Assembly: GCA_900549185.1 (NCBI GenBank)
Contig: URNM01000124.1
Location: 1-5,201 of the forward strand
Source: an uncultured Collinsella sp.
GTDB lineage: Bacteria > Actinomycetota > Coriobacteriia > Coriobacteriales > Coriobacteriaceae
Direction of reading: 5' to 3'
Length of the DNA stretch: 5,201 nt
The first letter of the stretch is position 1. Every line of letters starts with the position of its first letter. The translations under genes were made by a program, and so were the position numbers. The notes below the pieces were generated by a model. The model made no database searches, was not told the DNA's origin, and saw only the letters and a program-made list of their open reading frames with translations. Positions 1 to 4,416 of this stretch are shown piece by piece.

Positions 1-165
1 GTGTATGCCAACGCCAGCACGCGCTTCACTGACGGCGGCGAGTTTGGACTGGGTGCCGAGATCGGCATCTCGACCCAAAAGCTCCACGCCCGTGGCCCCT
101 TCGCCGCCGAGGCCCTCACCACCTACAAATACAAGCTCCGCGGCACCGGTCAGGTCCGCCCCTAA
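1..165 (+). CDS. proA: Glutamate-5-semialdehyde dehydrogenase (gamma-glutamyl phosphate reductase), C-terminal end
   Basis: Reading frame 1 is open from the first base to a TAA at 163-165 and gives 54 residues. They begin VYANASTRFTDGGEFGLGAE, followed by IGISTQKLHARGP and ending TTYKYKLRGTGQVRP. This is the highly conserved C-terminus of ProA, with the NASTRF..GGEFG and GAEIGISTQK..ARGP blocks. The enzyme reduces gamma-glutamyl phosphate with NADPH to glutamate-5-semialdehyde, the second step of proline synthesis from glutamate, in the cytoplasm. The catalytic Cys and cofactor-binding parts lie upstream of the window. The start codon is outside, so length and operon partners (commonly proB) cannot be judged. 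A hairpin terminator lies 14 bases after the stop, so proA is the last gene of its transcript. The identification is firm because the terminal motif is almost unique to this family. Confidence 0.94.
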   Translation: MYANASTRFTDGGEFGLGAEIGISTQKLHARGPFAAEALTTYKYKLRGTGQVRP

Positions 166-179
166 ACTCCGTATAAACG

Positions 180-220
180 AAAACCACCACAAAGGTGCCT
201 GTCCCCTTTGTGGTGGTTTT
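180..220. terminator. Bidirectional intrinsic terminator between proA and the HD-domain gene (copy 1)
   Basis: Bases 180-195 pair perfectly with 205-220, a 16-bp stem closing a 9-base loop (196-204, TGCCTGTCC). The stem starts with AAAA and ends with TTTT, so a U-tract follows the hairpin on either strand. This suits the convergent genes on each side (proA stops at 165, the HD-domain gene stops at 236). The 41-bp unit recurs at 890-930 with only two differences. Stem and duplication are seen directly; termination activity is inferred. Confidence 0.85.
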
Positions 221-235
221 AGGTGGCGTGAGCGG

Positions 236-835
236 TTAGGCTTGGAAGGTGTCGCGGTCGGGGGCGAAGGACTGCATGGCTGCGATGGTGCGGTCGAAGA
301 GCTCGGGAAGCTCCCAGCCCAGCATCTCGGCGCCCTGCGAAATCACGTCGCGCGAGCAGCCGGCGGCAAAGCGCTTGTCCTTGAATTTCTTTTTGAGCGA
401 CTTGGTCGTAAAGTCCATGACGCTCTTGCTCGGGCGCATGATGACGGCGGCGCCGATCAGGCCGGTGAGCTCATCGCAGGCAAACAGGATCTTTTCCATC
501 TGCAGCTCGGGTTTGGGCAGCGAAGAGTTGAAATCGGACGTGTGCGTCTGGATGGCGCGGATAAGCTCGGGAGACGCACCTTCGCCCTCAAGAATCTCGG
601 CAGCATAGATGGTGTGGTTCATGGGGTCGTCCTCATGCTCCTCCCAATCCAAGTCGTGCAGTAGGCCGACGATGCCCCAAAACTCCTCGTTCTCGGGGTC
701 GAACTCGCGCGCAAAGTAGCGCATAGTGCCCTCGACCGTCTCGCCATGGGTGATGTGGAACGGGTCCTTGTTGTGCTCGTTGAGCAGTTCGAACGCGCGG
801 TCGCGGGTGATTCCGGCGGTAAGCGGCTCTGCCAT
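236..835 (-). CDS. HD-domain hydrolase family protein (putative metal-dependent phosphohydrolase)
   Basis: This 199-residue soluble protein has the residue pattern of the HD superfamily of metal-dependent phosphohydrolases: His30 (FHITHGETVEG), the doublet His60-Asp61 (GLLHDLDWE), His74 (MNHTIYAAEIL), His98 (IQTHTSD) and Asp121 (FACDELTGLI). The histidines and aspartates would bind one or two metal ions. Family members hydrolyse phosphate esters such as nucleotides; the substrate here cannot be told, and the match is to small stand-alone HD hydrolases rather than to Rel/Spo or GAF-linked forms. No signal peptide or membrane segment is visible. The ATG (833-835) is preceded by AAGGAG (complement of 842-847) six bases upstream, which fixes the start. 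The gene stands alone between two copies of one terminator. Only about 54 bases separate the upstream terminator from its start, so its promoter must be very close (no convincing -35/-10 pair was found) or it relies on readthrough from the CarD-like gene. Domain class is confident, role unknown. Confidence 0.88.
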   Translation of the reverse strand: MAEPLTAGITRDRAFELLNEHNKDPFHITHGETVEGTMRYFAREFDPENEEFWGIVGLLHDLDWEEHEDDPMNHTIYAAEILEGEGASPELIRAIQTHTSDFNSSLPKPELQMEKILFACDELTGLIGAAVIMRPSKSVMDFTTKSLKKKFKDKRFAAGCSRDVISQGAEMLGWELPELFDRTIAAMQSFAPDRDTFQA

Positions 836-889
836 AAGGGACTCCTTGTGCTCGTGGGTATCGTTAAGAATGAATACTACTAGAACAAG

Positions 890-930
890 AAAACCACCAC
901 AAAGGTACCTGTCCCCCTTGTGGTGGTTTT
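890..930 (-). terminator. Intrinsic terminator of the CarD-like gene (copy 2 of the duplicated hairpin)
   Basis: Bases 890-905 pair with 915-930 around the loop 906-914, with a single A-C mismatch (903/917). The hairpin starts 13 bases past the stop of the CarD-like gene on the minus strand and ends in a U-tract in that direction (complement of the AAAA at 890-893). It matches the 180-220 unit at 39 of 41 positions by hand count (changes at 197/907 and 207/917), including most of the loop. Each copy therefore follows a minus-strand gene at similar distance (13-15 bases). Confidence 0.82.
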
Positions 931-943
931 TGGTGCGGATGGG

Positions 944-1429
944 TTAGTTGAGGGCGGCTTGGGCTAGGCGGGCTTCGGCATCCTCCTCGGTGACGCCCAG
1001 GGCCACGGCGAACTCCTCGATGGAGCGGCGCTTGGCTTCCTTGAGTACGCGCATGTAGTAGGAGCTGGGTTTCTTATCAGCTTCCTCGGCCTGGCGAATA
1101 CGGTGCATCATGGTTTTTGCCACGCGGACCGTCTCGGGCGCGCCCAGCTTGAGCTGCTGCTTAAAGTGCGTCTCCTCGAGCGAGCTGTTGCGCTCGGTAA
1201 AAGTGTCGCACTCCAGCTCGTCATAGTGGCTCAGCAGGTGCTCGGCATCTTGCTGCGAGATGGCGGCGTGCAAACGGTCGGCCTGCGCCACGGGGTACAT
1301 GAGGATCGTCTGCGCATGTCCCTGCTTGGTCTCGAGCAGTAGCATGGGCTGCGGTGTGTCGTCCCTAAAACCGACGACGGTGCAGACTCCCTGACCCGGA
1401 TGAATGACGTGTTGACCGATTGAGAACAT
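944..1429 (-). CDS. CarD/CdnL-family transcriptional regulator
   Basis: The product has 161 residues. The N-terminal half (about 1-55) is the CarD/TRCF RNA polymerase-interaction domain: it opens FSIGQHVIHPGQGVCTVVGF, matching the family's F..GD.VVHP.HGVG.I signature, and continues with beta-strand-like segments (PMLLLE, QTILMYPV). The rest (about 60-160) is predicted mostly helical, matching the CarD C-terminal DNA-contacting helical domain (ETVRVAKTMMHR, SSYYMRVLKEAKRRSIEEFA). Known CarD proteins bind the RNA polymerase beta subunit and alter open-complex stability, often at rRNA promoters; the function here is inferred from family. Unusually, the protein has no tryptophan, whereas characterised CarD proteins use a C-terminal-domain Trp to wedge open DNA upstream of the -10. 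The ATG (1427-1429) has GGAGG (complement of 1434-1438) four bases upstream. It is transcribed divergently from argS and ends in the terminator at 890-930. It may be a specialised paralogue rather than the essential CarD. Confidence 0.88.
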   Translation of the reverse strand: MFSIGQHVIHPGQGVCTVVGFRDDTPQPMLLLETKQGHAQTILMYPVAQADRLHAAISQQDAEHLLSHYDELECDTFTERNSSLEETHFKQQLKLGAPETVRVAKTMMHRIRQAEEADKKPSSYYMRVLKEAKRRSIEEFAVALGVTEEDAEARLAQAALN

Positions 1430-1443
1430 GCTACCTCCAACTT

Positions 1444-1459
1444 ATACGAATTTACGTAT
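1444..1459. promoter_or_regulatory. Short dyad next to the CarD-like ribosome binding site
   Basis: ATACG (1444-1448) and CGTAT (1455-1459) form an inverted repeat around AATTTA. It lies 15 bases upstream of the CarD-like start codon, just outside the GGAGG. It could be an operator, a leader hairpin or chance; no regulator can be named. Confidence 0.25.
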
Positions 1460-1675
1460 GTCTAGAATAACACGCTGACGTGCGCAAACCCTTACTTTAT
1501 GCAGGAAAAGCACACAACTCTGATAGGTAAGAGTATTCGATAAATAGAACGACTTATTCAATCGTTTATGCATTTCCAGAACGTGTATAAATTGCAGGCA
1601 AACCGCCAACTTTGTACCACCGCGCAAGAGCGGTAGTCATTTTTGTGCATATGCAATTTCGATTGGCTTTACCCT

Positions 1676-1704
1676 GCGACAGTGTGCGTCGCTTGTGATA
1701 GAGT
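1676..1704 (+). promoter_or_regulatory. Candidate sigma-70-type promoter for argS
   Basis: GCGACA (1676-1681, four of six matches to TTGACA) and TAGAGT (1699-1704, four of six to TATAAT) are separated by 17 bases, the ideal spacing. Transcription would begin near 1711 and give a leader of about 60 bases. An inverted repeat GCGAC/GTCGC (1676-1680 with 1688-1692) overlaps the -35 and spacer and could be an operator. The perfect palindrome TGCATATGCA (1646-1655) lies 20 bases upstream. Both boxes are imperfect, so this is only a plausible call. Confidence 0.35.
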
Positions 1705-1760
1705 GCTACAAACTCTGGCTTTTGCCCTACGAGTGACCAAGAGCTCGGGGGCTTTAACAC

Positions 1761-1767
1761 AAGGAGG
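1761..1767 (+). promoter_or_regulatory. argS: argS ribosome binding site (decides the start)
   Basis: AAGGAGG lies four bases before the ATG at 1772-1774. The frame is open further upstream, to an ATG at 1643, but that codon has no Shine-Dalgarno sequence. The extra 43 residues (rich in Cys, Val and Ala) resemble no ArgS N-terminus, and that start lies upstream of the proposed promoter. The start at 1772 is therefore preferred. Confidence 0.9.
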
Positions 1768-1771
1768 ATCT

Positions 1772-3625
1772 ATGCCCGAGAAGATTGAAGAGCTGGTACG
1801 CGCTGCGCTTGCTGCGGCCCAAGAGGCCGGCGACCTTTCCGCATTTGAACTTGACGATTGCGCCATCGAGCGACCGGCTGACACTTCTCATGGCGAGTGG
1901 ACCTCCACCATGGCCCTGAAGTCCGCCAAGCTGGCTCACTGCGCCCCGCGCAAGATCGCCGAGGCCGTCGTTGCCCATATGCCCGAGGACCCCGCAATCG
2001 AGAAGGTCGAGATTGCCGGCCCTGGCTTCATCAACTTCTACCTCTCGGTTGCCGTCAAGAACGCCATCTTCGGCGAGGCCCGCGAGAAGGGTATGGACTT
2101 CGCTAAGTCCAACGTCGGTGGCGGCCTGAAGACCCAGGTCGAGTTCGTCTCCGCCAACCCCGTCGGCCCCATGCACATCGGCCATGGCCGCTGGGCCGCT
2201 CTGGGCGACTCCCTCTGCCGCGTCATGGACCACGCCGGTTACGATATCCAGCGTGAGTTCTACATCAACGACCACGGCTCTCAGATGAACACCTTCGGCA
2301 ACTCCATCAGCACGCGCTATATGCAGCTTGCCGACATCATCGCCAAGCAGGGCGTGGATATCGACGAGGCTCACAAGCTGCTGATCGCCGACCGCGACGC
2401 CTTCGTTGCCGATGAGAACGACGAGCATCCCGAGACCCATTCGTACCAGGACAACTTTGCCGAGACTCTGGGCAAGGACTCTTACGGCGGCGATTACATC
2501 ATCGACGAGGCCGCTGAGTTCTGGCGCACCGACGGCGACAAGTGGGTCGACGCCGATCCGCAGGAGCGCATGGAGAGCTTCCGCGAGCGCGGCTATGTGA
2601 AGATGGTCGACAACATGCGCGACCTCTGCCACGCCGTCAATTGCGACTTCGACCGCTGGTTCTCCGAGCGCTCGCTGTACGTGAAGGACACCGAGGGCGA
2701 GACCGCCGGCACTTCCGCCGTCGACCGCGCTTTTGAGAAGCTCGACAAGATGGGCTACCTCTACACCAAGGACGGCGCTCTGTGGTTCCGTTCCACCGAC
2801 CTGGGCGACGACAAGGACCGCGTCCTGATCAAGTCCGACGGCGAGTACACCTACTTCGCGTCCGACGTTGCCTATCACTGGGATAAGTTCCAGCGCGTCG
2901 ACCACGTCATCGACATCTGGGGCGCCGACCACCACGGCTACATCGAGCGCGTCCGCTGCGTCTGCGATGCCTTGGGTTACCCCGGCAAGTTCGAGGTTCT
3001 GCTGGGCCAGCTCGTCAACCTGCTGCGCAACGGCAAGCCCGTCCGTATGTCCAAGCGCAAGGGTACCATGGTGACCCTGCAGGAGCTCGTCGACGAGGTC
3101 GGCTCCGACGCCGCTCGCTACACGCTCATCTCCAAGAGCTCCAACCAGATGGTCGACTTCGATATCGAGGCCGTTAAGAAGCGCGATAACTCCAACCCGG
3201 TGTACTACGTGCAGTACGCTCACGCCCGCGTGTGCTCCATCCTGCGCCGTGCCGCTGACGTTACGCCCGAGCAGGCTGACGAGATGGGCATGAAGGCCGT
3301 CGCCGCCAAGGCCATCGGTGAGAACGTCGATTACTCGCTGCTGACCGACCCGACCGAGCTCGCCCTTTCGCGTAAGCTCAACGAGCTCACCGACCTCATC
3401 GCCAGCTGCGCTCGCGACCGCGCTCCGTTCCGTCTGACGCACTTTGCCGAGGAGCTCGCCGGCGACTTCCACAGCTTCTACGCTGCCTGCCAGGTTCTGC
3501 CGAGCGAGGGCCGTCCCGTCGACCCCGAGCTTTCGCGCGCCCGTCTGGCCGCTTGCGACGCCGTCCGCGTGACGCTCGCTTTGGTGCTTACCCTCGTTGG
3601 TGTCTCCGCTCCCGAGCAGATGTAA
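1772..3625 (+). CDS. argS: Arginyl-tRNA synthetase (arginine--tRNA ligase)
   Basis: The 617-residue cytoplasmic class I synthetase charges tRNA-Arg with arginine using ATP. In order: an N-terminal additional domain (about 1-110) with ERPADTSHGEWTSTMALK (33-50) and AGPGFINFYL (82-91); the Rossmann catalytic core with the HIGH signature HIGH at 135-138 in NPVGPMHIGHGR; INDHGSQM (165-172); the WFSERSLY block (296-303); DGALWFRSTDLGDDKDRV (334-351); DIWGADHHGY (381-390); and a KMSKS counterpart RMSKR (425-429). The helical anticodon-binding (DALR) domain runs from about NPVYYVQYAHAR (475-486) to the end, finishing LVGVSAPEQM as ArgS proteins typically do. The protein is some 30-40 residues longer than common bacterial ArgS (about 550-590). 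The extra length seems to lie around residues 185-238, rich in Asp, Glu and His, before YGGDYIIDEA. It has its own candidate promoter and an intrinsic terminator, so it is probably monocistronic. Identification is certain. Confidence 0.97.
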   Translation: MPEKIEELVRAALAAAQEAGDLSAFELDDCAIERPADTSHGEWTSTMALKSAKLAHCAPRKIAEAVVAHMPEDPAIEKVEIAGPGFINFYLSVAVKNAIFGEAREKGMDFAKSNVGGGLKTQVEFVSANPVGPMHIGHGRWAALGDSLCRVMDHAGYDIQREFYINDHGSQMNTFGNSISTRYMQLADIIAKQGVDIDEAHKLLIADRDAFVADENDEHPETHSYQDNFAETLGKDSYGGDYIIDEAAEFWRTDGDKWVDADPQERMESFRERGYVKMVDNMRDLCHAVNCDFDRWFSERSLYVKDTEGETAGTSAVDRAFEKLDKMGYLYTKDGALWFRSTDLGDDKDRVLIKSDGEYTYFASDVAYHWDKFQRVDHVIDIWGADHHGYIERVRCVCDALGYPGKFEVLLGQLVNLLRNGKPVRMSKRKGTMVTLQELVDEVGSDAARYTLISKSSNQMVDFDIEAVKKRDNSNPVYYVQYAHARVCSILRRAADVTPEQADEMGMKAVAAKAIGENVDYSLLTDPTELALSRKLNELTDLIASCARDRAPFRLTHFAEELAGDFHSFYAACQVLPSEGRPVDPELSRARLAACDAVRVTLALVLTLVGVSAPEQM

Positions 3626-3671
3626 GCTGCGGGTCATTTGACCGTGTAGGTTCGGCTTTACTGAGCCCTAT

Positions 3672-3704
3672 AAGCCCGATCTCCATGTGGAGGTCGGGCT
3701 TTTT
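3672..3704 (+). terminator. Intrinsic terminator of argS
   Basis: Bases 3672-3684 pair with 3689-3701 in a 13-bp GC-rich stem (one G-T wobble at 3680/3693) with the tetraloop ATGT. It is followed directly by T residues to 3704. It lies 46 bases after the argS stop on the same strand and is a textbook Rho-independent terminator. Confidence 0.92.
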
Positions 3705-3751
3705 CCATTTGACGGGGCTTTTTGGTGTGTTAGGAAATGCTACCAAATCGC

Positions 3752-3899
3752 AACTATGCCGGTTTACGGGGCTGAATCGCCAACTGGCGACCATGGCGCC
3801 AATAGCGAAATTAAAACCGCTGGTAAACGGCTTATTGTTTTTTAAAAATGAAGGGTATGGTTGGCTTGCATCATTCTGGCCCCGTAATCCGGCATAGTT
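3752..3899. repeat. Inverted-repeat element A (148 bp, MITE-like or structured-RNA unit)
   Basis: The 21-base ends, 3752-3772 (beginning AACTATGCCGG) and 3879-3899, are complementary at 20 of 21 positions; the only mismatch is 3763/3888. They enclose 106 bases with further structure: a hairpin TCGCC/GGCGA (3777-3781 with 3786-3790) and the palindrome TGGCGCCA (3794-3801). The interior from 3790 to 3861 is related to bases 4017-4089 of element B. No transposase is encoded, so it could be a non-autonomous element, a REP/BIME-like repeat, or a transcribed RNA with a long closing stem. The arms are seen directly; the nature is inferred. Confidence 0.75.
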
Positions 3900-3908
3900 T
3901 TGAAAATT

Positions 3909-3921
3909 GTCCCTTAGGGAC
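3909..3921. repeat. Small hairpin GTCCC/GGGAC beside element A
   Basis: GTCCC (3909-3913) and GGGAC (3917-3921) pair around TTA, nine bases outside the right arm of element A. GTCCC also occurs in both duplicated terminator loops and twice in the direct repeat at 4202-4242, so it may be a shared part of this genome's dispersed repeats. It has no adjacent T-tract and is not a terminator. Confidence 0.4.
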
Positions 3922-3956
3922 GGAGGAAAACGGATTATTTTTGTCTCGAGGAGGGG

Positions 3957-3976
3957 TGGCGGCATACCTTCCGCCA
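3957..3976. repeat. Hairpin TGGCGG/CCGCCA between elements A and B
   Basis: Bases 3957-3962 pair perfectly with 3971-3976 around an eight-base loop (CATACCTT). It stands eight bases before the left arm of element B and may be an outer part of that unit. No U-tract follows on either strand, so terminator function is not supported. Confidence 0.4.
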
Positions 3977-3984
3977 TGAATTGG

Positions 3985-4121
3985 GCTCATCTCCTACGTG
4001 TGGACGCATATCCCGAACCATGCCGAAAAGTTCGTTATTAAAACCGCAGGTAGCAGACTCGTTGTTTTTGAAAAAAACAAGGGTATGGTCAGGGGTCCGG
4101 GGGCAAACGTAGTAGATGGGC
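3985..4121. repeat. Inverted-repeat element B (137 bp), diverged relative of element A
   Basis: Bases 3985-4002 pair with 4104-4121: 15 of 18 Watson-Crick pairs plus one G-T (3987/4119), with mismatches at 3993/4113 and 4000/4106. The interior 4017-4089 aligns with 3790-3861 of element A with one gap, at about 54 of 72 positions by hand count. This includes the identical blocks TTAAAACCGC and AAGGGTATGG. The arms of A and B have largely different sequences yet occupy equivalent positions. On the minus strand the core reads KNN.....GFN in both copies, and a frame open at 3935-4177 spans B, but it has no convincing ribosome site. It is best treated as a repeat unit. Confidence 0.6.
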
Positions 4122-4160
4122 GCGTTTCGTGGCGCGGCTATTTCAGATACCACGGTTTCA

Positions 4161-4197
4161 CTCCTCTGGCGCGACATTTCAAGGCGCTTTTGAGGAG
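4161..4197. repeat. Imperfect hairpin CTCCTC..GCGC / GCGC..GAGGAG
   Basis: CTCCTC (4161-4166) pairs with GAGGAG (4192-4197), and GCGC (4169-4172) with GCGC (4184-4187), leaving an internal loop of two and four bases and an 11-base apical loop. It is followed by ATTGTCCC, then by the direct repeat. It could be a terminal part of the element family or a weak terminator-like structure; there is no proper T-tract. Confidence 0.35.
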
Positions 4198-4201
4198 GAT
4201 T

Positions 4202-4242
4202 GTCCCTTTTGACTAGTCGTTTAAGAACGTCCCCGATGACTA
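4202..4242. repeat. Tandem direct repeat GTCCCnnnTGACTA, 27-bp period, upstream of the rho promoter
   Basis: GTCCC-TTT-TGACTA (4202-4215) recurs as GTCCC-CGA-TGACTA (4229-4242). The match is 11 of 14 positions, with all differences in the central triplet, and copies are offset by 27 bases. The second copy ends two bases before the candidate -35 of the downstream gene. It may be a regulator-binding pair or another fragment of the dispersed repeat family. Confidence 0.5.
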
Positions 4243-4244
4243 AG

Positions 4245-4272
4245 TTGCAGGTGGTTGCGGTTGTGTTACACT
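4245..4272 (+). promoter_or_regulatory. Candidate promoter for the rho-like gene
   Basis: TTGCAG (4245-4250) and TACACT (4267-4272) are separated by 16 bases. The -10 matches four of six consensus positions and is preceded by TGTGT, partly like an extended -10. Transcription would start near 4279 and give a leader of about 138 bases. It lies directly after the direct repeat and before the leader hairpins, which is where a promoter is expected because argS ends in its own terminator. No experimental support. Confidence 0.4.
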
Positions 4273-4277
4273 AACGC

Positions 4278-4416
4278 TGCGTATATGACGCAATCATCTC
4301 GATACAGATCAATGATGTCCGTCGGTATTTGACGGAGCTAGACTGTTTAGCCGCCCTGAAGGTTTATGCAGGGAGCATGTGATCACAGGGCTTGAAAAGA
4401 AAGTTGAGCAAACACT
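4278..4416 (+). promoter_or_regulatory. Structured 5' leader of the rho-like gene
   Basis: Three short perfect hairpins follow one another: TGCGT/ACGCA (4278-4282 with 4288-4292), TCCGTC/GACGGA (4318-4323 with 4331-4336) and CCCTG/CAGGG (4354-4358 with 4369-4373). None is followed by a T-tract, so intrinsic attenuation is not evident. A 15-codon frame (ATG 4285, TGA 4330-4332) spans the first part but lacks a Shine-Dalgarno sequence. Leaders of rho genes are known in other bacteria to mediate autoregulation by Rho itself, so control here is possible but inferred. No known riboswitch class was recognised. Confidence 0.35.

Larger units (their letters stand above)
1430..1771. other. Divergent intergenic control region between the CarD-like gene and argS
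   Basis: This 342-bp, relatively AT-rich spacer must hold both promoters. I see no convincing gene in it; open frames here lack Shine-Dalgarno sequences or run through the argS start. Visible structure comprises a dyad at 1444-1459 beside the carD-like ribosome site, a hairpin ACTCT/AGAGT (1517-1521 with 1530-1534), a 5-bp GC hairpin ACCGC/GCGGT (1619-1623 with 1630-1634) followed by ATTTTT at 1639-1644, and a perfect 10-bp palindrome TGCATATGCA (1646-1655). A TATAAAT at 1586-1592 resembles a -10 on the plus strand, but it lacks a good -35. No T-box or tRNA was recognised. Confidence 0.6.
3626..4416. other. Long gene-free region between argS and rho, filled with hairpins and repeats
   Basis: No gene with a ribosome site and recognisable product is found in these 791 bases. 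Open frames on either strand (for example 3588-3977 and 3935-4177, minus) run across inverted repeats or into argS or its terminator, and the second merely translates one repeat unit. In order the region holds a small palindrome GGTCA/TGACC (3632-3643), the argS terminator, inverted-repeat element A (3752-3899), hairpins at 3909-3921 and 3957-3976, element B (3985-4121), a hairpin at 4161-4197, a direct repeat (4202-4242), and the promoter and leader of the downstream gene. Base use is more AT-rich and less codon-structured than the genes. Confidence 0.75.

Noticed and set aside
5..664. 219-residue plus-strand frame over the proA end and the HD-domain gene
   Set aside because: It crosses the proA stop region and the terminator and is antisense to a well-supported HD-domain gene.
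1615..1645. GC hairpin followed by ATTTTT as a terminator or attenuator upstream of argS
   Set aside because: The stem is only five base pairs and is separated from the T-run by several bases; it lies upstream of the likely argS transcription start.
1643..1771. Upstream extension of the argS frame to an ATG at 1643
   Set aside because: It has no ribosome site there, the added 43 residues do not resemble any ArgS N-terminus, and a strong AAGGAGG sits correctly before the ATG at 1772.
1754..3637. 627-codon open frame antisense to argS
   Set aside because: It is a shadow frame caused by high-GC codon bias in argS; its translation is a Val/Gly/Asp/Leu-rich sequence without any recognisable domain.
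3588..3977. 129-residue minus-strand frame
   Set aside because: It runs through element A, the argS terminator and the 3' end of argS on the opposite strand, which is incompatible with a real gene.
3752..4121. CRISPR array or transposon with its own transposase
   Set aside because: There are only two diverged units with no regular short direct repeats and spacers, and no transposase-like protein is encoded in the region.
3935..4177. 80-residue minus-strand frame as a small hypothetical gene
   Set aside because: It spans element B and its inverted arms, has no convincing ribosome site, and the related copy in element A is frameshifted. It is more likely translation of a repeat, though similar short frames may be annotated in related genomes.
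4200..4274. Small frame starting TTG at 4200 after AGGAGG
   Set aside because: The GAGGAGG belongs to a hairpin arm, spacing to the TTG is essentially zero, and the frame crosses the direct repeat and the promoter.
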